64,000 nucleotides of DNA from Latrodectus hesperus (taxonomy: Eukaryota; Arthropoda; Arachnida; Araneae; Theridiidae): assembly GCA_037975125.1 (NCBI GenBank), contig CM075851.1, positions 124,908,643 through 124,972,642 on the forward strand, given 5' to 3'. This document shows, piece after piece, positions 1-12,848 of this stretch. The translations under genes were made by a program, and so were the position numbers. Position 1 is the stretch's first letter. Each line of letters starts with the position of its first letter. Below the pieces are notes generated by a model. That model was not told the DNA's origin, did no database searches, and saw only the letters and a program-made list of their open reading frames with translations.

Positions 1-979
1 GTCTCATAAGGGCAAAGTGTAATCAGCGAAGGGAGAAAACTTTAAGCAATTTGCCACTTTAGCTAATGAAAAGTTGCAGCAATAACAATTTCTCCTCTTT
101 CATCCCTTTGCTTTCTGTTTTTCCAGCAAGGGACCTCATGAGACACAATGGCGGGAAAAAATGTCAAATGCAGCTGACTTCTTAAATGATTAGTAGCCTT
201 TCGCCCCTCTACAGTGCTGCCTGATGAGCTTTTCTTGAAAATCATTCAACCTAGAAACTGTTTCTGAGCCCACATCTTCACATTACTCTTCGAAATTTTT
301 TCTTCCCTTTTTATACTTCTTTATTTTTTCTGTTTTTCTTCTTGATGGTATTTTGTTCGGTTTGACTGATTTTCAAGAAAAACAAGCAAGTGAAACAAAA
401 CTAAAGATACAAGATGAATCTGAAGTTCTATTTGTAAGTGATATTTTCTTGCTAAGTTGCTTTTGTTTCTGAACTAGTGTCACGCTTGATACATCCATAC
501 GTGTGTAATCTGGAAATCTAAAACTTTTTTTTTAAAAAGTATATCCCTTTCTTATAGATTTCCCTTAGATTATTTGACAATGTTCAAATAACCTAAACGG
601 TTGAGAAATCAAAACTTTAAATAATATCATTAATTCAACATTATGAAAAAAATTTGAACAAGCATCAGTTGTCATGTTCAATTATTTTGAATTTAAATTT
701 GAAAAATAATTCATTGTTTGCGTGAGTTTTCAATATTCTATTTGCTGGAGGATTTTTTTTTCAAAACTGAGCATATTTTTACCTTTCATTTTAATTTCCA
801 ACAATTATCAACAATCTAAAATTGTTTGAATTTTGAGAAATATCAACGATATATTGTTGAAATAAATAATTTTCATAATATCACTCATCATAGATTTCCA
901 CAACCTATAGCGTAGATATCAGCACTTAATAAATGAATATTCTAAAAAATTATCTAAAGTTTAAATTTGAGCTTAAATT
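1..979. other. Noncoding; less AT-rich island at the left edge
   Basis: 1-250 is clearly less AT-rich and contains E-box CAGCTG, homeodomain-like TAAT words and a SOX-like AACAAT, without a coding frame or splice signals I trust. 250-979 is plain AT-rich DNA. Confidence 0.5.
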
Positions 980-1222
980 TGGCACATATGTCGTATTTAT
1001 TCAGGATTCCAAATTTTGAGTTTGGAGACTTTTCTTATATATTTGGTAACCCGGTTTTTATTACGTCATATATACGGAGACCTATAAAAATAACGTACAA
1101 AATTCTATTTTGGCAACCCTAGTATTTACATAATCGCGCACGTCACAATACGTCATGGCAACATTTATTCATCGACAAAACATTCAAGATTTGGAATCCT
1201 GGATTAAACGGCATCTGTGCCT
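980..1222. mobile_element. MITE-like element with about 40-bp imperfect terminal inverted repeats
   Basis: A perfect 13-bp inverted repeat (CAGGATTCCAAAT at 1002-1014; complement at 1189-1201) extends in both directions with a few mismatches: outward to GGCACA near 980 and its complement near 1221, and inward a further 10 bp or so. The interior has several ACGTCA words and no open frame. This is the shape of a nonautonomous DNA transposon. Exact ends and target duplication are not resolved. Confidence 0.55.
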
Positions 1223-4200
1223 TAGATTTATATTAAAATGAGTCGATGGTAAATCAGTAGGATAAAACAAGTCAATAGGATAATATTGTTTATTTAACCT
1301 CTTTGAAGTATAACTAATTAATAATATCCAACTTGTATTATCGGTTACGGATTATATTTGAAACATCTCAGTAAGTGAATTATCCTCTTTGGAAGAATAT
1401 GTAGTGGTTTGCTTCAAAAATTGTTTCTCAATTAAAGATTTTCTTTTCATCTATTGTTAAAAGAGTGTTAATATTTTAATTATTTTAAACAGTGATGAAT
1501 TATTCTAATGAAAAATGAAGCAGGGAAAATTATTTCTAATCTGTCATTGTTGTTTCAACATTATGTTATCATATTAGTAATATAATGAAATAGAGCAAAA
1601 ATCGATTAACAAGACCAAATTAAGAAGAAAATATTTTACGAAAGCAAGTTTTAGCTAATCTTGCTATTTATTGAACTAAATATTTTGCAGATTTAGATTA
1701 ATAAAGAGTAGGTGAAAATTGAACATTATTATAAACCTTTTCTTTGGCACTTCGCCAGACAGTTCTAACAACTAGTTGAAAGATTAAATTTGTATTTATG
1801 AAGAATATAACAGAAGTGATAAAATTTTGATTGCTATTTCTACATTGATGTTGAGTTAGAGTACATTACATAGGTTATTAACAAAGATCTGGTATGAAAT
1901 ATTTTGAAAACCCCTTGAAATAATTGTGATAATTCTGTCGAAAGAAGTGTGATAAAATCAAAAAAGCGTTTTTAGTCTCCAGTTTGATCACGAAACGGGT
2001 TACAAATTAAAACATTGATTAACATTATAAAAAGTAGTGGAACACGATACTTATAAGAAAAATGGCGCTATAAGGATTAGGAAGAAATATGTGTATGGCT
2101 GTTATCAAATATCAGTATATTAGGAAGGATATTACGATTTAATGTATGAAATTATAAATAAATTAAGATTAAAATTACTTTAATCAAAATAATTTAATAA
2201 AAAATAAATTACTGTCAATATGTTTTACTATCTTTTAAATTTAATTTCACTAATAAAGATAGACGATGAGCATTCATAGTATTTTTAGTGTTCAAAATTC
2301 TATGACATGCTCAATTCGTTCTAACATCTGAGTAATGAAGATAAATATTAATTTTCACCGTATTAAGAATTTGCGTAAAAATACATTGAAACTTTCCTTT
2401 ACCTTAAGCTAATTACACTGTTATAACTTTACTTACTTAGTCAACTACAAATTATTATCAAATTAATTTTAAATAATCCTTGCAATTATCTGCTTTAGAT
2501 GATCTTTATTGCAGAAGGGTTCTTTGTAAAACCTGTTCTTCATTACAAAAGGGAATTTTGAATAGTCATCTTATCTTATAATTAGTTATACATACTTTTT
2601 AAATGAACTTGAGGTAATAATAAATAACAATATGAAAATAAATTTATTGTATAAACAAATTATCATAAATTTCAAGTGTTTATTAACATTCTGATATAAA
2701 GTTTGGTTATGAATCAATACCACATGTTTAATAAATGAATTTTGGTAATTCATTATTAATCTATAAAGAAAGCAAACTAATTTTAAATTATGAATACTTT
2801 ATAAGCATCTAATACGAATAGTAATTAAAACATCATACTCAAATTGAAATTTATTTATATTTGTTTTAGTCAAAAGCTATTTTTAGTATGCTGCAACTTG
2901 AAACATTCTTTTCTGAAATATTTGATCATTTCTAAGGAACACAGAAATAGAGTGATTTGTTTCGCCTGGATTGTAGGGGTCTTCTGTAATCCCTCCTTTG
3001 CACCAAGGCTCAATTCTGCTTCAAAGCTCAAAGCTAAACAAAATGGCTGAAGAGCTTCCACTATTATCTCTCTTCGGAGAGTAGGCAGCAGTGGGGGTCA
3101 TCTCCACGTATATTTGTTGTACAAAACTCACTATCCACATAATCTTGGGTGAATAAGACCAAAAAATAAAATCAAGTTCTAGTAAAGTAAGAATGATCTG
3201 AAAGTGCTGGTAAGAAAAATATTTTAATAATATGATGCATAGTTAATTTTACTGAATTAAAATTAGAATTGAATCCTAAAAAATTCTCATATTTCTCGAA
3301 CGACATGGATTTGAAATTTTTTATTAAGAAATGATAGGGAAAAGAAAATAATTTCCATTACATTTCGGGGTGAAACTGCAGATTTAAAAACGGAACTAAT
3401 TCATCGTACAAGCAGATTAATCGTTAAGGAAATATTTATAAACTGTATAGACTAATTATTTTTTATTAGGAATAAAAATGTTCCAAAGTGTTCTGTTAAA
3501 TTCAATTTAAACTTTGTAAGGCTTTTTCAACTTTTCACAAGATGCGGACTATAAAATTATGATATCTCTTTGTTATTAAAAATATTTTATTTATATTTAA
3601 CAATTTAAAATGAAATGTATATAAAATATTGCATTAATGTAAATCCTGGAGGCATGCGCTATAATTGTCAATTTTTTTTAAGATTATACTGAACTGAAGA
3701 CTTCTAGAATGCATTAAATGTAGAACATGAAAGCAATTTTTAAAAAAATGTTAAGATAGTAAAGTTACAAAGCAAGTTCAGAGTTATTAACTTGTTAAAA
3801 AATGTAAATTATTTAATTTTTTGAATAAATTATTTTAGCCAAAATGTTATATTAGTGAAATTTTCCTTTGAATAAAAAATTATGCATTCTATAAACTCGT
3901 TCACTTACTAATATCAGAAATAGGCAGTAACTGAAAACAAAGCAATTAGAAACAGAACAACTGTGGAATCTTATCGTAAATTTTAAAGTAACAGCTTAAA
4001 TACTCAGTTGAATTTAGTAAAACGTAATTGAAGAATAAGAAAAAAAAAAGAAAAAGTGATATTTCTGGTTATATAATCATTATAAAAGAAAATATTTACA
4101 TTCAAATTAACTATTGTAATCATCTTTTAAAAAATCAAGAAAGAACAAGACTTTCAAAACATTAGCTTCACTTAATAGTTATGCTTTTATAATACGATAT

Positions 4201-4464
4201 GTTTATTTATTTAGTTTTGATTTATTTGATATTTTCAATATAGGGGGAAAAGGATACTATATTATTATTGATTTATAAGAGAAATGTGTGTGAAATTATA
4301 GTCATTAATTTCCCAGTTATTTTAAAACTGGAACTAATTTTGGTGATACAAATTTTTTAATAGGGGCTAATTTTAAAATCTTAAAATGAGTTAGAATTCA
4401 AGAAAAGTTTATTAGAACTAAATTCCTTATTTTATGCATACTTTTTGGTCTATTTTTATGCATG

Positions 4465-4541
<77 letters not shown>
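4465..4541. repeat. (TA)n microsatellite
   Basis: 77 bp, one TACA interruption. Confidence 0.97.
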
Positions 4542-4546
<5 letters not shown>

Positions 4547-5055
4547 AAATATATATTTATTAATATTATATAAATTTAAAAAAGTATTTGCCGCTTCAAG
4601 GATTTTATGACAATTATTATAAATTTAAATTTTTTTCGTTCAATTGAGTTAAAAGAAAAAGTTATAGAAACTAATTTTATAATTAAATATTAATGATATA
4701 TCTAACAAAGTTTTACTATAAATAAATGAATATACATACACAATAATAATTTGGTGATAGCTAACTTTATTGCTGTTTTTACTATATTGGATCAATCAAT
4801 ATATTTTTTCGATAAATGGCAATTAAATGTTTTTAGTTTTTTGTTGGTCTTATTTTTATTAAGAATTTTTTCTTTATTATGGTGAACAAAGAGAAGATAT
4901 TTATTGTAAGTTGTAAAGCATTGCAGTATTTAATTTCATTTGATAATTCCTCATATTAAATATGGTATAATGTTATAATAAAATTGAAGAAAAATAAATT
5001 TCTTATATTTCAAAAATATTTTTTATTTCTTCTTTCAAAACAAAATACATCTTAA

Positions 5056-5171
5056 TAGTGCAAATTATAAGAGTGTACCATATTAAGATATTATTATGTT
5101 AAAATATTAATTACAAAATATATTTTAACATAATAATATCTAAATATGGTACACTCTTATAATTTGCACTA
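5056..5171. mobile_element. Foldback MITE-like element with 52-bp arms
   Basis: Arms 5056-5107 and 5120-5171 are complementary at 51 of 52 positions around a 12-base loop. Ends read TA-GTGCAAATT... and ...AATTTGCAC-TA, so TA target duplications of Tc1/mariner or pogo type are possible. There is no coding capacity. The near-perfect arms suggest recent formation or structural conversion between arms. Confidence 0.7.
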
Positions 5172-5414
5172 ACTAAATATGTCTCAAATTATATTAATGT
5201 GTTATAGATAATTATAAATTAAATTTTTTTGAATTATGACATGAATTGTCGAAATTGGTGAAATTTGCCATATTTTGTATACAGCATCCATTTTTTAACA
5301 GTTTATAAAAAGTATAATGAGTCCACAGGTAATTTTAAGTAAATAGGGATTTATTATTTAGAATTTGAAAGGATTTTTTATTATTTGCTGTTGCACATAT
5401 AACTCTCGAGACAC

Positions 5415-5463
5415 TATAAAATCCCCATTTCTTATGTTTTACATAAGAAATGGGGATTTTATA
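5415..5463. repeat. Perfect 23-bp hairpin with 3-base loop
   Basis: Arms 5415-5437 and 5441-5463 are exact complements, with a run of four C on one arm that is unusual in this AT-rich setting. The loop (TTT) is too tight for a typical microRNA precursor; a palindrome made during repair or replication, or a foldback remnant, is more likely. Confidence 0.8.
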
Positions 5464-8400
5464 CTAAGTTTAGGAATTTTACATGAATGCATTTACCGAC
5501 TTCATGGACTTCTAAAACTCGCAAAAGCTAAATAAATAGCAGTTGGAAATGATATCCTATAATGTCCCATTGTATTCTCTTTCTTACACATACTGGTGTT
5601 ATCGTTTCATTTCGGTAAATTAAGTTTAACATTTTTTTCCAATTTTAACTATTTATTTAAAATTTAAGTTAATATTGTGTTATATAAGTCTATACCAATA
5701 AATTTCTGGAATAATATAAGATTTTATTTAATATATAAATGATAATGTAACACGATTTCTTATATTAATTATTTGCCTTTTAGAGTTTAATATAAAATAT
5801 ATTTTTCTTTGTAAAACAACTTTAATACTTGTCACTGGTATATAAAAATATAAATTTGTGAGGATTTCTGTGTTTCATTCAATTAAAGGAGTATCAGATT
5901 AATTATTTTACATTTGCTTTGAGTAATTAAACAACACGTGAACGGCTTATAATCAATTAGTTTATTCTTCAGTAAGTTGTGTTGTTTCAAATAAGTTTCT
6001 TTTTACTGTCATCACATTTTCTGAAAGAAAAGTCTACAAACATGAGATACAAATTATGAATCTTTGATAAATAATAAGTATTTGTTTTCCAGTAATCAAC
6101 ATAATAAAAAGTTACATTTTTAAGAGAAAATAATACAGTGATATAAAAATCAAGAATTAAATAAATATTAATAATAAAGGATAAATAAAACGTAAATGTT
6201 AATAATCAATGACTAAAATGTGATTTTTTTTCTTTTTTAAAGAAACAATTTTGCAAACAATGTTAGATATGTCATGAAAAAATACTTAACAAATGAAATC
6301 ATTTTGAGTTTGTTTAACAAAGATCGAGACTGCCAAAGGATTAAACGACGGAATTTAGCAATTAGAATAATTCTTTGTAATGATTTGAAACAATAGTTTT
6401 AAATACCACTTGGATAAATTCCAATGCATGATATTTTTCTTTTTGTGAGTTTCGTTAGCAAAATGTCATATTATGAGAAAACTATTAACAAACAAGTCTT
6501 GACATACGTACGTATATTAGAGTTATTAGTTAACAAATTTAAAGCATATGAGGATAATAATAAATGAGTACAAAAGGAGAAAATGGTAATAATTGAATTA
6601 ATTTTGGTAAGTATCAAGTCAGCATCTTATAATGAAAATTAAGTGTATATTAAAAATGAAATATTGTAATAGATAATAAAAGTATTTTTATGTAAAGAAT
6701 ATGAATTTGTTGAAGTAACATCAAAGTTTGGCATGAAACTCAATTTTCAAAATAGTATTATTTTATAATTAAGTTATTTTAAGGTTTGGATGAAATATAT
6801 CAGACATTTTTCTATGATATTGTAAATTACATACACACATAATAAAAGTGAAATACATTATATCACATTGTGAAATTTTTATATAGAAGTATGCTAAACA
6901 TGGGATAAATTTGAAACTAAAATATAAAATAAATACCCATAATAAATTTATAAATCAAAAATCGCAGTTTTAATTCTTTTGGATCTGGAGATGAGATTTT
7001 TTAGAATTAAGTGGATTAACACCATTCAAAAGACACACAAATTTAAACATTTTTCCTTTGAGCATGCTTGGATTAATATATTAAATAATTTTTTGAAGTT
7101 AAATTCTTCAGATTGGAAAAACGGGAACTTATTTTATCTAAAAGCTATTTTTATATTAAGGAGTCAAATTTTTACATAATCCTTCTGAAACGCACTTCTA
7201 GAACTTAATATGAAGGTATGTGCTAAATAAGGTATATTCAGATCCTTCGGAAATGTATATAAGGAGAAAACTTATTTTACTAGAGACAAATAGCCCTTTG
7301 GGCACAAAAACATTATTAACTTTATTGAAACAAAATAAATGTGTACTCAAAAATAGAAACATAGATCAAATATTTTCATAGTATATCAGCTATCATGAAA
7401 AAAATTTAATTTCTTGGTGCACAGTATGTGAAGATTCAACGGTCAAAAAATGAGTGGATTCAGCTTTTCTATTAAGTATTTATATTGATCTAATTGTGAA
7501 ATGAATAACGTATTTTCCTTTATTTTCTATTAAATTCTACTATTATGTAATAGTTATCACAAAAAAACTTTCAACAAATTGGTGAATGTGATTTGTTTTG
7601 ACATGTTGAAGTAACTTAGTTTATAATCATGATTTATTTTAGAGTGCATTCTTTAGCATGCATATATTCGAAAACAAATAATGAATATAAATTTTAAATA
7701 TATTTTACAGGGCTGAAATTTGCTATAACCTATATTGTTAGATAGATCCACGAATTTTAGAATAATAGATCACAATGTATTTGTAATTTTTTCAATTAAA
7801 CATTTAGCTTCATTTATTAATGAAATTTGAAGTACTGTAACTGATATTCAATATTATAAAAATATATGGATGCACTATAGAATAAAAGCATTTGTTTCTA
7901 TAATTATACTGTACTATTAACTATCGATATGCTCATTACTGATAAATTTCAAAGCTAAATTTAATCCAGTATACTTGAAATTATTTAAAAAGTTTGAATT
8001 AATTATTTTACTATGATGAAAGCTTTCAGAAACATTACTTTCATTAAATATTTACAAAAATATTGGAAATGAATGATTCTTTAAATATTGTACACTCTAA
8101 TGAATGAAAATTTTCAGAAACAATGAAAGAACTTTTCATGATATTTTCGAAATAGTAGTAAAAGCTCGATCCCCTAAAGATTTTACTCTTTTTATACCCT
8201 TTGATGTAGTTTCTACAAGGGGTCGCCGATGTCGACACAGATGCGAATTTGCAGACAATTCGTCACATGGGCTAAAACGTTGGAAGCAGCCATTTTACGC
8301 TCGATAGCCCCCTATAATTGGTTTCCGACTAGTCACACGGAAAACTTCCATGGACCCCTCCCTTACACACACCACCCTCATACATGTACATATACAGGCA

Positions 8401-9825
8401 TTCCTTATGCCCCTTTTGTCTAAGTTCTTATTTTGGATGGAGTAGTTTTGCAGAGGAATTTTATCCAATGCAGTGAAGTTTCATTTCGATAAAGTACAGT
8501 TACGTTATTGAAATCATCGATAAAATTTGAAAATAGATAGTGATCTTAAATCACTGTAAAGTTATAAGTCAACTTTTTTTTTATCTTGATAATTACGATA
8601 TGGATGCTTTTTGAATCTCTAACGTTTCATCCAAAATATTTGTTTTAAACTTAATGAGGCAATTTATTGCTAGTAAATAATTTAAATTTTGTTTTGATAA
8701 ACATTAAAATGAAATCATTCACAAATAATGACACGATCAAAACCTTTTGTGTTCTGTTGTTTTTTTAATAAATGGTAAAACATAAGTTTTGAATTAATTT
8801 CTTGCAAAAAGAATAAGAAGCGTTCTGCAAAATAATGTGATAATATTTAAAAATATTATGTTCATGTGAAATTATTCATATTATTATTTTATTTCTTTAA
8901 GCTTAATCTATCTTACAGGATTAATTTATAAAATATCTGTGTGAATGCAATCTAATCGAAAATGAATACTTTTCTTTCACTTAAAATCTAATTAGACATA
9001 TTTAAGACCCTAAAAAAGTTACACAAATCCGACACTCATCGCGAAATGACTCGATTTTTAAGAGTATATTATATGAAATTTTAACTTAAGACATAAAGAT
9101 AATAAATAAGGTACTGAAAAATTAATATATAGAAAAAAGAAAAAAATATCTGTTCTCAAAAATAAGATTCCTTTTTTTTGAAAGAATTTTCTGCAATTTT
9201 TTTTTACCATATCTACTCTAAATTTTTATCACCAAGAAATTTTACCGCATTTTTAACAAAATGTTTTCTTTCATGCTTCAAGCCACTATTTAAGTATAAA
9301 ACAAGAACAGTTAGAATATATGTGTGTAAAATGAAGCATATCATAGCTTACATTAAATGAATTGCAATGAACTAAATTTTTGTCAGGCTATTCTTTTGTT
9401 TCGAAAATTTAAACTCCATGTCACCATTTCTTATGCTCAAAAGCTTCAAAACTGTAATATTTATAGATGAATGCATAAACACCATAATTCAATTACAGCA
9501 TTTTCTTATGACAAAAGGCATAATGTACTAGCTGTAAAGTAACAAGTCAGGATAGTTATTTCTGGAGTTCATATGGAAGTCAAAATTCATTGTGTCAAAT
9601 ATTCTTCTTCTGGTATTAGGTTATGTAGGAAATATATTGTATATTAAAGGTTATGTGGGAACGTGTCAGCTACAATATCAGCTATATAACATGATTATAG
9701 CTAACAAATTATAATGTACTCTTTCAGAATAGGATATATTTATCAAACCACAAGAAACGATCAATTTTTTAAATGCAATACGATGTAATTAAACAAATAA
9801 AAAGTTTAGTTAGTTTGTCGCTCAA

Positions 9826-9985
9826 CGGTTAATTTTTGCACACGAGGGCTAATTAAACTGGAACCTACGGTTTAAAGTGGATTCCGTACCACAACAAGCA
9901 TCCATGCCCAAGGGGAGATTCGAACCCTCGAACTGTTGAACCAAAGGTAAGAGCGCTAACCATTTTGCTGCCAGCTCGGCTATAC
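9826..9985 (-). mobile_element. tRNA-derived SINE (minus strand)
   Basis: On the minus strand the right end reads as a tRNA-like head: an A-box-like region with GTTAGCGCTC, then B box GGTTCGAATC (minus, near 9920), then CATGGATGC and a body of about 90 bp ending towards 9826. Acceptor and T-stem pairings are incomplete, so it is a SINE and not a working tRNA. The B-box-to-CATGGATG layout is shared with the copy at 62,204-62,466. Confidence 0.65.
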
Positions 9986-10130
9986 AAATTTCAGAAATGA
10001 AATAAGAATTCAATTAAAAAATATCAGTAAGTATTGTTATATTTCTAAAAAGTTATATTCTATTTATTTATATATAGATACATTATATAAATAGGTTTTA
10101 TTATATATATAATATAATATATACATACAT

Positions 10131-10296
<166 letters not shown>

Positions 10297-11834
10297 GCAG
10301 ATTAGTTAGTCAACTCAATTTTAGTTTTAAAAATTATCCTAGAAAAGAAAATTTCCATCAATGATTTTTAAGATCAACTAATCATCTCTTGCGAAAACTG
10401 AAGCTTGATTTCGAAAACAAGAAACCCTTATGATGATTACAGTAGAATATTTTAATATAAGAAAATTAATATACATTTAATAAGCTAATATTAAGTAGAT
10501 ATCAGGGGTAAAATGTAGTGCAAGCAAAAAGTATGTCTGATTTCATAAAAATCGAGAAAAAAAATCATGGAAATGAAACATTTGTCCTGATTTAGATCTA
10601 TTTTCGTAAAATGATGGAGAAGATGTAACGAAAATTATTTTTATAGAATAAATTTTCTAAATTTTAAAATCAGACAAAATTAACTTATAGCTAAGTATTG
10701 TTATAATATATAATATAAAAAATAACATAATAATTGTTTCACAGTAGTACAATTTAATTTTTTTATCACATTTTGTTTAATTTTATTCCACAAATTGCTT
10801 GGATTATTTGTTTCTAAAAAGAAGCTTATATTATTTAATGTAATTAGAAAAAAAATTCTTCTATTACTTCAAATATTACTGTCACTTAGTGATTATAGAG
10901 GACACATTTTAGAAAGTTTTAGAGAATCACAAATATACTCTTAATTCTCATAATAAAAATTTGCGATCAATAGCTTCTTTGAAGTCATAGCAATGATCAA
11001 TATTATCTTTTGCAGTGTTTTAGCTTAACTATTTTATTAATTTTCGTTTTCAACTAAAAAAATTAAAAATGCAGAATTTGTTACATTTTGTCAAAAGTTG
11101 TGTGATCATATTTTTTAACAATTTACACATAAATGTGAATAAAATCAATAATTGTATTAAAATAATAATGCATAGATACTATATTTATGTTATATATATT
11201 ATATTAGGTATACAAAATATATTAAAAATATTCTTTTAAATCTTTACTGTAAATAATATCGAATAATGCGTTCAAATTATTATGCTATTATTATTTTATT
11301 CTAGATTACTATTAAATATTATTAATGGATACATATCGTCATTGTTAATAGACTCTGTGCTATTTATTTTATGTTTTATCAAATGTCTATAGCACTGAAA
11401 TGGGTTGTTATTTCATACTTGGAGCTCTTAGAAAGAGCTCTAAAAGCTTATAATCTAATAATCTTTTTACCTTTTAGCAGATATTCTAAGGAAAAAATAT
11501 ATAAAGTAAATGTTACTGCTTTCTTTCCCAGACTTTACTCAAACCATAGAAGTACGGTGTTTCTATTTTTTATAATTCCTTTCAAAAGCTTCACGTTATG
11601 CAAGGAAAGGATGCTATAAAGATGTATTTTTACAAGCAGTGTAGACTGTTGCCATCTGCAATAAGCAAAATCGATGCGAAAATATTTTTGCTTTCTTTCT
11701 CTCGTTTTTTCACTCTCTTAACCGGGAAATATTTGCGTATTTATTTGGTAAAAGGAACATGATGGAAAAACTGCTCGCAGCACTTTTGACTTGTGTAAAA
11801 AAAAAATGCAGTTGTGGTCGTGTGGTTTCCTGTT

Positions 11835-11847
11835 AGTGCCCTCTAGG
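11835..11847 (-). promoter_or_regulatory. CTCF-like motif
   Basis: On the minus strand CCTAGAGGGCACT agrees with the core of the animal CTCF consensus (AG-R-GGGC-R-CT). It is a single short motif in a small less AT-rich patch (11640-11890); no binding is shown. Confidence 0.3.
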
Positions 11848-12255
11848 TAGAATCGAATTTTTCTTGTCAGCTTCATCAGCTGAAGACTGAATGAAGTTAT
11901 AGAAATCATTTATCATTTCTATATTTCTTGTATTTTATTAACTGCAACATGCACGTAGATACATAGTTGTTGAATATTTTTATGTATCTTTTATAGTTTA
12001 ATCATATCAGTAAAGATAATGCTTTTTCTAGAATGTATTATTTCAAATGACGTAAATATTGTATTCTCATGATAAATGGAGGGGAAAAATAATCGAAAGT
12101 TTACTAATGTAAAAACAGGAAATAATATTGATAAATATGTTCTAAAAACGGATTTACATATGCTTTTATTGGAAAAGAGTGAATTAATATATTGAATTTG
12201 AAAAGAAGATACAGTATTTTCTTAATTAGGTTATGTTTTTCTGCGAATGAAAATA

Positions 12256-12368
<113 letters not shown>

Positions 12369-12830
12369 GATAAAAATTTCAAAGGAATATGAAAGTATTT
12401 ACACTGAGTAATACTTTCATCTTTCTTTTAATAAGGAGGATTATAATATATTATTAATATATACTATGCCATGATAAAATAGAAATATCTAAAACAAATG
12501 GTTGAGTTTCAGAAAGAGACACAACCATTTGCTCCATAATTATTTATAATATGAATAACAGAAAACAATAATTTTCATGTTTTTCCTGTACTGTATGTAT
12601 AACAACATCTAAACAAAAATACATTAGATTTTTACATTATACCTTTTTAAACAAAAATAATTAATTTCATTTTGGCAGATGATGTGTGTTTAAAAATGGA
12701 TTTCTAAATATTTAGAAGAGAAAATTTGCGATTTATTTTTAGATACTACCGTTTATTTTAAAATATCGTTTTTACTCCTTGAGTTTTAAATAAGCGATAA
12801 ATGAAACGCAGATTTTATATATGTATGTTA

Positions 12831-12848
12831 ATCTATCTATCTATCTAT
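12831..12848. repeat. (ATCT)n short microsatellite
   Basis: About four ATCT units followed by a short TA run. Confidence 0.85.

Larger units (their letters stand above)
1223..9825. other. Gene desert with foldback elements and one island
   Basis: Apart from the TA array and the two inverted repeats listed separately, this stretch is AT-rich with only short chance frames. 2940-3120 is slightly less AT-rich. 8150-8440 is an island (TCGCCGATGTCGACACAG-type sequence) with no coding frame that I recognise. Confidence 0.5.

Noticed and set aside
9826..9985. Functional tRNA gene
   Set aside because: A and B boxes are present, but acceptor and anticodon stems do not pair properly and a SINE body follows. 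The same reasoning applies to the other B-box hits.
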